A stretch of DNA of 64,000 bases. It comes from Paragordius varius (taxonomy: Eukaryota; Nematomorpha). This document shows positions 11,094 to 22,414 of the stretch, piece by piece (positions within the stretch are counted from its first letter, which is position 1; every line of letters begins with the position of its first letter). Made by a program: the position numbers and the translations under genes. The notes under the pieces were generated by a model. It worked only from the letters and a program-made list of their open reading frames with translations, ran no database searches and was not told the DNA's origin. The stretch covers positions 5,208,001-5,272,000 of the forward strand of contig OZ176057.1 in NCBI GenBank assembly GCA_964247055.1, written 5' to 3'.

Positions 11094-11144
11094 CTGGTTT
11101 TGGTGTTGATGGTGAGGGAGATGGTGATGTAGACTTGGTTAAAT
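11094..11144 (-). CDS. Mini-exon E3 (Ser/Thr/Pro-rich linker)
   Basis: Exact duplicate of E1 and E2, phase 1 at both ends, 3' of A3. All three copies are unchanged while the A exons next to them vary. Confidence 0.65.
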
Positions 11145-11670
11145 CTAAAAAATTAATACATGATAATGTGTGCTATTAAAGCAATAATTGTTTATAATTT
11201 ACTATATACTATTATACCTAATAATTACAATAATTTCAATTATTTGGATGAGGAGCGGAATTATGTTTGAGAAGCAGACTTTTTTTAAAAGTTGCTGAAT
11301 TTTTAAAGGAAAAATTGCAATCTCTATTTAATATTTTAATTAACGAGATTTAAGTCATAAGTTATGGCAGGACGAGTTTTTGTTAAAAATTTTGGGGTAT
11401 TAGGACTGTTTATCGGCATAATGTATATAAAAAAATTTGTAGAAAATTTTAAAATACCATATCATACGATCAATCATTTATACCATATTATTATATATAT
11501 TTTATGTTAACACGTAGGCTCTTAATTTTTTGCCCCTTAAATCACGTGGTCTTGATATATTTTGCAGAATATTGTTTACTTTTAAAAATGCAAATTTTTA
11601 CAGTTTTATTGACATATATATATTATAATAACATGTAATTACTAATAGCTATATAAAATAAATGTTATAC

Positions 11671-11916
11671 CTGATATGGACAATATTTTAGTCTCTTGTT
11701 TTTTTTTAATATCAACTATTTTTACTGCATGGATAGGAGTTATGGGATGTCTGAAATATTTTGCAGTCGCGTTGAATGTCGCGTTTGATTTTTCAAAACC
11801 GGATTGCGAGTTGGATTGTGTGTATAATTCGTAATTTGGATCTTTGTAAGCGTTTAAAATTTTGATATGTATAAATTTGCCTTGTTTAATAGCAGTTGCA
11901 TTCATTATTCCTTTGA
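11671..11916 (-). CDS. Module A exon (A3)
   Basis: 246-base exon matching A2, with the same splice sites and phase. It is the only A exon in duplication copy 2, which appears to have lost the A1 equivalent through recombination within the 1.4-kb repeat. Confidence 0.7.
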
Positions 11917-12089
11917 CTAAATGAAAAAAAATTTTATAAATAAATTGTTAATTGCTTTTATATCCGGACCAAAATCGGCAATCGCTAAACATGATATTGT
12001 GAAATCTATTATAAGCAAAGCCAACAAACAACTAATTCCATATATTAAGCTAATTTGACCGAACTCGTTGTAGGTTCAATGCTTAAAAC

Positions 12090-12481
12090 CAGGGCTTCTT
12101 AAACTATGGGTCGCGACCCCATTTGGGGTTGCATAAAATAATTATGGGGTCGCGGGTAATGAAAATACAATATTACAAAAAATGTTTTTAACTTGTAAAA
12201 TTTTTGTTATAAAGAAAAGTAACAATCATCCTAGTTAATTACATCAGAATTGATGGTGAGAATCCACTTTTGTTTTAGAAACTACATTTCTATAAATTTT
12301 GTGCAATTCTGTTTTAGATTTTTATATGTTTCAAAACGAATTCCAAATTTTTATATCATGTATATTGTTACTAATAAATATATCATCAAAAATATTAATT
12401 TTCCTTTTATATTTGTTGTGGTCGTTAAAAAACTCGTAATCATAAATGGGATCGGGAATTACACAAGTTTAAGAAGCCCTG
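12090..12481. mobile_element. Non-autonomous hAT MITE, duplicated copy
   Basis: Same element as 4954-5345, moved with the large duplication and nearly identical to it. Confidence 0.8.
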
Positions 12482-12718
12482 CTTTTTGACTAACATTATT
12501 GTTGAAGGTATAGGCAAATATTGGGTGAAAATTGATTAATTTTGTGCAATTATAAGAGATAATATACCTATGTAATTTACCAAATGCCTCCATTTTATGG
12601 CTATATAATATATTTAATATTTTTTCTACCACAAAATGTAGCATAAAGTATTGCACATATGCAGTACATATCCGAAAAATGATATTTTCATGATAGGTTT
12701 GGAGCTATGAGATTTTTA

Positions 12719-12892
12719 CAGCATGATTAAATATAGATTGCTATAAAGTTATTAATTATTGCCAAATAGCATATGCAAAGAGAATTATTATTGACAAATA
12801 ATATTTATATGTGAAAATAATACCTAAAAGCCAATAATTCTGCCTTTGTTATTTTGGTAATAATAATAACTTCTAGCAATATATACATACTC
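12719..12892. mobile_element. Mariner-type MITE, duplicated copy
   Basis: Copy of 5584-5757 moved with the large duplication. Confidence 0.6.
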
Positions 12893-13746
12893 ATATTCTA
12901 ATAAAAATATTTACACTACATAACTAATTAGTACTTAGGATTAATTGCAAAATTTGCGCATTATGCTAAATAATTTATTGCTTCATTCATTTTGTTTATG
13001 AAAAACAAATAAATATTTTTATTTTTCGCGTGTAGGCTTCAAATATCGCAGATTTTTCACGTCTAAAATGCCATTTTTTTGATAAACGCCAACTGATATA
13101 ATGCGATAAAATACAATATGCTAGAAATTAAAAAAATACATATTTGCTTTAATAAATTTTGGCAAATTATTTTAAAGCGTACTTATTAAGTAAGCATGGT
13201 GAAATTATATACCCCTGAAAGATTTTAAAAGCCCATTTAATTTTAAGAAAGTGATAATATATAATAAAAAAGGTGTTTTATAAAGCTTAAAACCGATTTC
13301 AACTAGAAAACGATTGCCAATAAAATTAAACGAAATTTTATTTTTTCAATTTTTTTATTAGAAAATATCATATCACGCAGTCTTGTTTAATTTTAAAACA
13401 CTAGTAGATTTTAGCTAGGGGTTTACGACTAAAATAAATTTAATAAAAATAATGTTTTCCAGGCAATCTTCTACCAAAATTTATTTAATGTAAGTGCTTT
13501 AATCGACTTACAGCTATCCAAAAAGTCTAAATATTTTTAAATTTTTTTACACCAAAAGCACCATTAAAATCCTGACACCTAACAGAGGAATAATTTAATA
13601 TATATATATATATTTATATTATACCTAAATTAAGGTGTGTTATAGACCAATCCAAAAAGTTTATATTAATTGACAGAAACGCTAAATTGGTGTATATTTA
13701 CCTCCAAGTAAAGAATTATAATCATGCCAGTGCCTATTTATTATAC

Positions 13747-13965
13747 CTGCAAACTTAGAGCTGTTTTGAGTACCATTCCTCATGCAATCTAACTTGAACC
13801 CCAATTTATTGTAATTGGTTCTATTATGCACATATGTAATGTCAGATTTGTACGTTTGTATAGTTTTGTTTCCCAGGGACAATGTACATTGGGTTTCTTC
13901 CTCAATTTTGGCTTTAATTATCACAACATCATCATTGGTAATTATCAAATTGGGCAAAACAACGG
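13747..13965 (-). CDS. Module B exon (B2)
   Basis: 219-base exon, 73 codons, phase 1 at both ends, one codon longer than B1 near its start (V-V-L-P-N-L-I-I-T). The two cysteines and the sequons N-K-T and N-R-T are kept. The C-terminal part reads C-M-R-N-G-T-Q-N-S-S-K-F-A-G against C-K-R-N-G-I-Q-E-I-Y-K-F-A-G in B1: five replacements in 14 residues from six base changes. Confidence 0.7.
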
Positions 13966-15062
13966 CTAAATTTTAAAAATAAAAATGGGAATAAAAATGT
14001 GTAAAAATATATAGTGTTTTGGCCTTTAAAAAATATTTGCGAAACGTGTTGAAGTTCAAAAGTTTAAATGAACTGATAAAATTTTAAATTCACCAAAATG
14101 GCAAAATTTCTTTCTTATATGATTTCAGTTTTTAACGGCTCACAGGTATAAATTTTAGGAAAGCGCTTTTTAAAATTTTCATATGGGGAGGCTTCATTCT
14201 GTGTATAATGTGGCCATAATAATATGTGTGGCTTTGAAGCTTTAAAGGAACCATATTGATGCATTAAAGCTTTTAGATATTTGAAACACAGAGGAAAATT
14301 TTATTCCAGCGCTTTTTTTAATATAACTAGAGGGCCTACCCCATAAAATGGGCGTACGAGGAAATAACAATGGGAAAACCACTTTTTGAGATTATTATTC
14401 ACCAAATTTTAGGTATTCCCCGTATACAGTCAAAGATTTTAATCTAATTTTTTTTAAATATGTCCCTTGGCAGAGCTTCTTTCCTTTTATAAGTTACTAT
14501 GCAAAAAATACAGAAGTAAAACATTCACTTGCTCCAATCAGGTGAGGGGTAAGGCTATTCCCTTTAAAATACGCCACTATATAAAATCAAATGAGGCCAA
14601 AGCCTACGAGAACATTTAATTAAATTTTGTTTTTTCCATTTTCGGTACAATAAAAGATTTAAGCGCTTTTTTCAATTAGTGTTTTTGGGTAAAGCCCTCT
14701 CTTTTATTAATTCGCCATCCTATGATACAATGTGAAATTGAAGCAATTTTTTGCCTAAATATAGCGACCATTCAATATGGTTTTTTTCTTGCGTATTAGC
14801 CGACTCCAGAAATTTTTACTCTTTGTTAACACATGACTTCGCGAGGCAAACTTTTTGGTTATATAGATATCTAAATTTTTAGTGCTTCCCCTATAACTCG
14901 ATTATTAAGCAAATACTTTGTTTTAGGAGAAAAATATTTTGTTAACATATTGATAATTAATAATTTCTCCATCATTATATATTTGAAAATAAAGTGTTAT
15001 TTTACCCTTGAATCATTTCATAATTAATATTTAAGAAAGTTTGTACCTAGGGCTTCATGATC

Positions 15063-15063
<1 letters not shown>
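13966..15063. other. Intron between exons C and B2, right edge of the duplication
   Basis: No exon or named element is seen. Duplication copy 2 ends at 14595. The sequence from 14596 to 15063 is unique in this window and AT-rich, with no clear open frame. Confidence 0.5.

Positions 15064-15101
<38 letters not shown>
15064..15101. repeat. (AT)n microsatellite
   Basis: About 19 uninterrupted AT dinucleotides. Shorter AT runs lie at 2508-2530, 3917-3936 and 11057-11077 in the duplicated introns. Confidence 0.95.
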
Positions 15102-15103
<2 letters not shown>

Positions 15104-15273
15104 AATTAGTTTTTCCAATTTTTTTTATTTAAATTCCTCTTATATGTAAATGCCTTCAAACAAAACCAGTTATAGTTTAAAGAACATTTTATTAAATCGT
15201 TATGGGATATTAAGATAGACTGCCACGCGCGATAAAGGCACATCTGTATATTATTATAATCATATTATCTTAC

Positions 15274-15480
15274 GAGGATATATGGGATAACTTTCATATC
15301 GTTTTTGTTCTTTCGTACACGCAATATGGATTTTTCTAATTTTATCATTAAAAGAAAAGGTAATGGTTTTATCTGTAATGGTGTTCTCTATTTTGTCTAT
15401 TTTTGTTGTAAATAATAGACATTGCTTCGGATTGAATGCTTGTTCAGGAATTTCGAATGTGACATTGTTTTTAGACCAGG
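15274..15480 (-). CDS. Module C exon, two-Cys Ig-like candidate
   Basis: 207-base exon, 69 codons, phase 1 at both ends. Acceptor GAGAATTTAG and strong donor TATCCTC^GTAAGAT. An alternative acceptor 27 bases upstream (ATAACTTTAG, exon to 15507) keeps the same phase. The product contains W-S-K-N-N-V-T-F-E-I-P, then K-Q-C-L-L-F and H-I-A-C-T-K, so two cysteines 35 residues apart, the same spacing as in module B. It lies outside the duplication and is the most 5' exon I can find. The first exon with a signal peptide was not found. Confidence 0.65.
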
Positions 15481-15615
15481 CTAAATTCTCTACCTTTATC
15501 ATCATGGCTAAAGTTATAAATTTTAAATAATAGTTGGTTAAAATATATATATACATATATGCATAATTTATACATATATATACTTATATATTTAATATAT
15601 TCATATATTTGAATC

Positions 15616-15761
15616 ACAATATGAGTAAGTATGCATTGCTACTAAGTTATTAATTATTGCCAAATAGCATATGCAGCAAAGAAAATTATAATTGGCTTTT
15701 AATTTGCTATTTGGCAAGTAATTATCAATGAAAAATTAGCAGTCTATACTTACTCATACTG
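15616..15761. mobile_element. Mariner-type MITE
   Basis: The arms are TATGAGTAAGTATGCATTGC and TCTATACTTACTCATACTG, followed by TA. It shares the internal GCCAAATAGCATATGCAGCA with the copies at 5584 and 16229. It lies upstream of exon C. Confidence 0.7.
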
Positions 15762-16228
15762 TAGATTTGGATTTTAAAATCTCAAGTTAAAGAGATTAAA
15801 TTTTTTAGTTCTGATACGACTCAGATTAGTGAGTCATATATATAATATCCTAATATCCTGGAGAAAAATAAAAGATAATTGTCATTAAAAAAGAAACATT
15901 TGAAACAAAGAATAGAAATCAATTTTTTTTATCAAATTTATCATTTTGGTTTCAAAAGACTATTGAACCGTAGCTAAAAGTAAATGCGAATCCTTTAGCC
16001 CAAAAAATAATATATTATTTTCACTATATAAATAGTCCTTTACTTTAATTATATATTTTTTTCGTCATCTATTTATAAATTTCTCTATAATATAGTTCAT
16101 TACCTTTTAATTTTTATGTAATGATTATGTTTTGGGATTGTTTTACTTAAACTTGTAACGAATCTATGTTTTGAAAGTTTTTTGGTTAAAAAATATTTAT
16201 AAAACATTGTTCTAATGTGTGAGATATA

Positions 16229-16421
16229 CAGTATCAGTTAGTATATAATGCTAGAAAGTTATTATTTATTTCCAAATAGCATATACAACAAAGGGACTGT
16301 TATTGGCTTATAGTTATATTTTTCATTTTTTATTATTATTAGCCAATAAAACTTCTCTTTGCTCCATTAACTATTTGGCAATAAAAAATTACTTTCTAGC
16401 AATTTATTCTTAGTCATACTG
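16229..16421. mobile_element. Mariner-type MITE, best preserved copy
   Basis: 193-bp element flanked by TA on both sides. The ends are CAGTATCAGTTAGTATA and TTCTTAGTCATACTG, with arms of about 85 bp (GCTAGAAAGTTATTATTTAT against TTACTTTCTAGCAATTTATT). It has no coding capacity. Confidence 0.8.
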
Positions 16422-16423
16422 TA

Positions 16424-16905
16424 AAAGCGTATGCAAGAAGTCATTTTTTTAACAGACAATTCTTTTATGCGAAAGCTCATAAACAGCGAATTCATTTGCC
16501 ATAATTTTTTAAAAGTTGAAAAAAAATGAAAATCGGAAATTAAGTAAAAGTGAAAATCAAGGATTAAAGATAAAACTTGAAACATTGAAATTTATCACCA
16601 AGGGTATTAAATGAAACTCGGATAATAAAACGTTTGTCTAACATACTAATACACATTAAAATTTTATGAAGCATTATTTAAATAATTTTTTAAACTATTT
16701 ATTAGTTAACACTATTACATTCATATTTAATACATTTAAAATAATTAATAAAACATATTTTTTAATTTTTCATTTTTGTCATAGTTTAAATTTTTTAGAC
16801 GAGACAACTAATTTTGACTATTTTTAAGTGTATTTTTATTTAAAATTTATTTCATTAAAGTATATAAATAGTAAATCTGAAAAAATTGGTACCTAAGAAT
16901 TTTTT
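16424..16905. other. AT-rich DNA, nothing identified
   Basis: No open frame with a recognisable motif, RNA gene or terminal repeat is seen. The 72-codon frame at 16367-16585 starts inside the MITE and is by chance. Confidence 0.5.
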
Positions 16906-17234
16906 TATTAGGGTTTAGAAAAATTTTCTGCATTTAACATTAGACCCGAATCAAAAGCAAAAGTTTCAGACATTTAGCTGTGTTTATATTTCGAAAAAGC
17001 ACAAAAGACTGATTGGAAAGGTAGTTAGTCATTTAAATCAACTTGATTAACAAAATGTTCGATAATAATTTTCTTCCTATGCTACTAAAAATGATATTTT
17101 TAAAAAAAAGCATTTTTTAGAGGATTATTTTAAATGTATATAAATGTAATTACTGGTTTCAGAGGAGACTTAATAAAATATTAGTATATAAATTATTAAT
17201 ATATGAAAGACGAAGGATCAAGTAAATTACCAAT
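16906..17234. repeat. 330-bp repeat, first of three copies
   Basis: The segment from TTAGGGTTTAGA to AGGATCAAGTAAAT recurs at 17240 and 20324. It carries AGCATTTTTTAGAGGATTAT and GGTAGTTAGTCATTTAAATC. The third copy opens the second 3.1-kb repeat. This first copy is the most diverged. Confidence 0.8.
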
Positions 17235-18156
17235 TTTTTTATAAGGGTTTAGAGAATTTTTTTTTAACTGAATTTAACATTATACTCGAATCAAAATTAA
17301 ATGTTTCATTTAGCTGTTATATTTCGAAAGAGCTCAAAAGACGGATTCGAAGGGTAGTTAGTCATTTAAATCAAGCCGATATAAAAATATATTTGATAAT
17401 AATTTCCTTATTCTACTAAAAATGATATTTTAAAAAAAAAGCATTTTTTAGAGGATTATTTTAAATGTATATAATAATTACCGGCTACAGAGGACGAGAC
17501 TTGATAAAAGTATATAAATTAATATATGAAAGACATTAAATAAGGATCAAGTAAATGGTTTAGCGTCAAATCATTTTTTGCCAATCCAAAATTATTTTGA
17601 CAAAATTTAAGCGTTTATGTTATCATCTTTATTTTTCGATTTTACTATGGTGATGTATAGAATAACCCATGTTTGGTATCCGATAAAATTATATATCAGC
17701 CTTTGCTGTTTATTTAGATTGTTTTTTTTTCTACAAAATTTGTGTTTTTTTCACATTTAAATTTCATAATAATATATTTTAATAATATATATTGGATCTT
17801 TTTAAGTAAATTGGAATCCCCTATATATGTATTCTTTTCTAAATTATATTAGTAGAGTCTCATTATTAAGAAATTTAATTTAATGAATTAATTTTTGATT
17901 AACAAATGAAAAATAGTGTTGGTCAATTTCAATATATATATATATATGGAATAATTTATATTATCCTTAAAACACAAGTTTATATGTAAATTTTTTTCTT
18001 ATATTATATATCAAATTATGAATTATATATAATAGAGTAAAATAAAAATTAAAGATAAATATTTTTTAAACACTATATTTTTGGGTTCAGGAAATATAGA
18101 TAATTTTTTAATAAAAATAAAATTATTAATTTTGGATATTGTTCACTCTTTATCGC

Positions 18157-18667
18157 AATTAAATTGGGGTATGTGAATACACCAGACAAAATTTAAGTTA
18201 GGATCTTTTAAAAATTTTTGAAGGAAACGGTCCCAATTCAAATTTATGCTACTATCCTAATAAAAATTATATAAATATCCTTAAATATCTAAATAAAATT
18301 TCTTTAAAGTTCCATGTCAAACTACCTCGACGCCATTTTATTCTACAATATATTCGCAAAATATCGTCTTCATTTAATTTTAAGTGTAAAATTATTTTTT
18401 ATTTAAATTACATCTAACATTGATAGAAATAGAAAAAGTGGTTTATTTTTATATTATTTTTTATTTTCATCATTTTATATATGCCACGTTGACTAAATTT
18501 TTACTTTTAGGTTTGAAATAAATAATATCAAGTATATAAATTTTTTTATATATTTCGGATTATTGATGTTATAGTGCAAAATTTTGCCATGGTTTTGATT
18601 CCTTTTATATTTTTTAGAGAATATAATCTTAAACAGGCCTGGAATATCCAACTACCCCAATTTGAAT
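18157..18667. mobile_element. Inverted-repeat element (ATTCAAATTGGGGTA family)
   Basis: The left end ATTAAATTGGGGTA and right end TACCCCAATTTGAAT form an inverted terminal repeat. The interior shares GGAAACGGTCCCAATT, GCCACGTTGACTAAATTTTT and CAGGCCTGGAATATCC with the copies at 21298 and 44798. It is non-coding. Similarity runs some 30 bases past the right end, so the true border is uncertain. Confidence 0.65.
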
Positions 18668-19100
18668 CGAAGGACTGAAACGAATGTGTTTATCCAAGTA
18701 AGGATGTAGGTATTTTTAGATTCGTAAATAATTTTTATTTTTTAGGTAGAAATCGAAAATTGTATCAACATACAACATCTTAAAAAAATAATTACTTATT
18801 ATTTAAAATATCCATTTTTTTAATATACCTGCAGTTGGAGGTGCTATATGTATATATATATATAACAAATACTTATTATGATATTAAGATTTAATATATA
18901 AAAGAATGTGATTTTTTAAATAAACTCTCTCTCTCCCTCTGAATACCTCCTTAATTTAACCAGGCGCCGATTTAGTTAGCAATAGTGTCTATTTGTAATA
19001 TTTCTTATATTATAAAATAATCCATTTTCACTCATACTAAAACTAAAGTAAAATCTCATTTCATTCTTGAATATAAAAAAGGATACATAGGTACACACTT

Positions 19101-19279
19101 AATGTTAGTCAATACAGCATTGGCCATTTAGCAATACAGTAGGTAGCGAATGGTATAAAAAAAATTCTTTCTCTAATTTTATGTTGTAAGATTTTAAAAA
19201 TTTTAAATTAGTCATTCGTTATATAGCATACGCTATTGTATTGTCAATTGGCCAAAAATAATGTTAATTGACTAACATT
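19101..19279. mobile_element. Small palindromic MITE
   Basis: About 180 bp with arms AATGTTAGTCAATACAGCAT and TTAATTGACTAACATT. Further inverted pairs are TTGGCCATTTAGCAATACA and TGTATTGTCAATTGGCCAA, and GCGAATGGTATA with a diverged partner. CTT flanks both ends. The superfamily is unknown. Confidence 0.65.
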
Positions 19280-21297
19280 CTTGGCATACTATACATATAT
19301 AATAGCGTCATTCTTTGAATGGGTAATCTCTTTTAAATCATGTGATATATACTATAATAAATTACCAATAATATTTAAATGCAAAAGCACCAACCTCAAA
19401 TTTTTCACATAGTATAATTGTCTTAATAGTTTGATTGCAAAGATATCCTCTTAAATGTTGCGTTTTATTTATTCGTTTATCTTCATAGTTATGAATATGA
19501 TATCAACTCTTAGTCTATTGATATACAAAACTACCAATTTATTTCATTTTGATTGTTTTCATTATAATCTTAGGATAAAAACTAATATTTTTCATGCGTG
19601 ATTGGATGAAATTAGATGGCTTCTAATTAACCAACATTTATATTACTAAAAGTTTTACAATGTAATCCATTTGTAGATTCGGCCTTTAAAACCTCTTATT
19701 TCCTCAAAAATAACGATTGAGAAGCAGGACAAGGCTCGGTGATAACTAAAGCATCCAGAAATATAACTTTAAGGGTGGAATCGATTCCATTTATTATTCT
19801 CAAAGCTCAGATTTATTTTCTTATTTGTTGTTTATATAGCAAGTGGGTTAGGGTCCATTTTGTTTCATAGCTCTTACGGTAAAAAAATTTTAATTTTATA
19901 ATCCCGCTTAAATCTTTATTTCATAATCTTATATATTGAACATATAAATACGAATAAAAAACTCAATATCGCACTAGAGTTTGCTATCAGGACAATATGT
20001 AGTCTTTGAATTAGAATGCCAGTTTTAAAAAAATTTAATAATATAATCACAAAAATTTTTAATATTTTCAAAATCAAAATAATTTAGTAATTGTTACCAC
20101 CTCCGTTTGAATCTAAAAATATATAAATAAAAATTTTAGAAACAACATATATGGTACTTAAAAGCTCCAATAGAAATATAATATAGGCAGGTCATAAGAT
20201 TATCAATAAAATAATTTATATAGATTCCTTCTTTTATTTAAAAAACATCGACTAAAATTCGAACTTTATATTTCGGTGTACCATTATTTTTGTTTATATC
20301 TACCATATTTTTTTGTTTTTCTATAAGGGTTTAGAGAATTTTTTTTAACTGAATTTAACATTATACTCGAATCAAAATTAAATGTTTCATTTAGCTGTGT
20401 TTATATTTCGAAAGAGCACAAAAGACTGATTCGAAAGGTAGTTAGTCATTTAAATCAACTTTATATAACAAAATGTTCGATAATAATTTTCTTCCTATGC
20501 TACTAAAAATTATATTTTAAAAAAAAGCATTTTTTAGAGGATTATTTTAAATGTATATAATAATTACCGGCTACAGAGGACGAGACTTGATAAAAGTATA
20601 TAAATTATTAATATATGAAAGACATTAAATAAGGATCAAGTAAATGGTTTAGCGTCAAATTATTTTTTGCCAATCCAAAATTATTTTGACAAAATTTAAG
20701 CGTTTATGTTATCATCTTTATTTTTCGATTTTACTATGGTGATGTATAGAATAACCCATGTTTGGTATCCGATAAAATTATATATCAGCCTTTGCTGTTT
20801 ATTTAGATTGTTTTTTTTTCTACAAAATTTGTGTTTTTTTCACAGTTAAATTTCATAATAATATATTTTAATAATATATATTGGATCTTTTTAAGTAAAT
20901 TGGAATCCCCTATGTATGTATTCTTTTCTAAATTATATTAGTAGAGTCTCATTATTAAGAAATTTAATTTAATGAATTAATTTTTTAATAACAAATGAAA
21001 AATAGTGTTGGTCAATTTCAATATATATATATATATATATATATATATGGAATAATTTATATTATCCTTAAAAAACCAATTTTATATGTAAATTTTTTTC
21101 TAATATTATATATCAATTTAATTATGAATTATATATAATAGACAAATTGAAGAAAACATAAATATTAAAAATAAATATTTTTTCCAAAACACTATATTTT
21201 TGGGTTCCAAAGAAGGCAATAGATAACACTAAATGAGTATTATGTAATAAAAATAAAATTATTAATTTTGGAGTGATATTGTTCACTCTTTATCGCA

Positions 21298-21811
21298 ATT
21301 CAAATTGGGGTATTTAGATACACCAGACAAAATTTAAGTTAGGATTTTTTAAAATTTTTTGAAGGAAACGGTCCCAATTCAAATTATGCTTCTATCCTAA
21401 TAAAAATTATATAAATATGCTTAAATATCTAAAAAAAATTTCTTTAAAGTTCCACCATGTCCAACTGCCTCGACGCCATTTTATTCTACAATATATTCGC
21501 AAAATATCGTCTTCATTTAATTTTAAGTGTAAAATTATTTTTTATTTAAATTACATCTAACATTGATAGAAATAGAAAAAGTGGTTTATTTTATATTATT
21601 TTTTATTTTCACCATTGCACATATGCCACGTTGACTAAATTTTTACTTTTAGGTTTTATCTTGAAATAAATAATATCAAGTAAATAAATTTTTTTATATA
21701 TTTCGATTGATGTTATAATGCAAAATTTTGCCATGGTTTTGATTCCTTCCATATTTTTTAAAGAATTTAATCTTAAACAGGCCTGGAATATCCAACTACC
21801 CCAATTTGAAT
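21298..21811. mobile_element. Inverted-repeat element, second copy
   Basis: Ends ATTCAAATTGGGGTA and TACCCCAATTTGAAT match over 15 bases. It is the copy of 18157-18667 within the second 3.1-kb repeat. Confidence 0.7.
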
Positions 21812-22245
21812 CGAAGGACTGAAATGAATGTGTTTATCCAAGTAAGGATGTAGGTTTTTTTAGATTTATTACTCGTAAATAATTTTTATTTTTTAGAAAT
21901 TGAAAATTGTATCAACATACAACATCTTAAAAAAATAATTATTTATTATTTAAATTATCCATTTTTAATATACCTGCAGATGTAGATTCTATTTTTTTTA
22001 AATAACAAATACTTATTATGATATAACTAAGATTTAATCTATAAAAGAATGTGATTTTTTAAATAAACTCTCTCTCTCCCTCTGAATACCTCCTTAATTT
22101 AACCAAGCGCCGATTTTAGCAATAGTGTCTATTTGTAAAGATATTTGTTATATTTTAAACTCCCAATCCATTTTGACTCATACTAAAACTAAAGTAAAAG
22201 CTCATTTCATTCTTTAATAAAAAAAGGATACATAGGTGCACACTT

Positions 22246-22414
22246 AATGTTAGTCAATACAGCATTGGCCATTTAGCAATACAGTAGGTAGCGAATGGTA
22301 TAAAAGAAATTCTCTCTCTGAAAATTATGTTGTAAGATTTTAAAAACCATTCGTTATATAGCATACGCTATTGTATTGTCAATTGGCCAAAAATAGTGGT
22401 AATTGACTAACATT
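22246..22414. mobile_element. Small palindromic MITE, second copy
   Basis: Copy of 19101-19279 inside the second 3.1-kb repeat, slightly shortened at its centre. Confidence 0.65.

Larger units (their letters stand above)
10650..12057. repeat. Single hybrid 1.4-kb unit in copy 2
   Basis: The left end shares unit i variants (TTTACACCGTTTTAAATG, AGATTTTAAAC). From ACAAGTCAATAAAA (about 10822) it shares unit ii variants, including TATTAGGACTG near 11398. This is the expected product of recombination between units i and ii that deleted one E-A exon pair. Confidence 0.75.
8550..14595. repeat. Large tandem duplication, copy 2
   Basis: Second copy of the block at 1-7457. The offset is 8549 bases at the left and about 7136 after the missing 1.4-kb unit. 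The unique stretch 7458-8549 separates the two copies and holds exon D'. Differences are sparse in introns and concentrated in exon B. Exons F2, E3, A3 and B2 lie here. Confidence 0.95.
17240..20323. repeat. 3.1-kb tandem repeat, copy 1
   Basis: Starts at AAGGGTTTAGAGAATTTTTT and is repeated head to tail from 20324. It contains an inverted-repeat element (18157-18667) and a small palindromic MITE (19101-19279). No coding frame of note was found. Blocks of near identity alternate with small indels. Confidence 0.9.

Noticed and set aside
1367-15480. Bicycle-type micro-exon effector gene of aphids
   Set aside because: The modules lack the paired C-Y-C motifs and most exons are far longer than that family's micro-exons.
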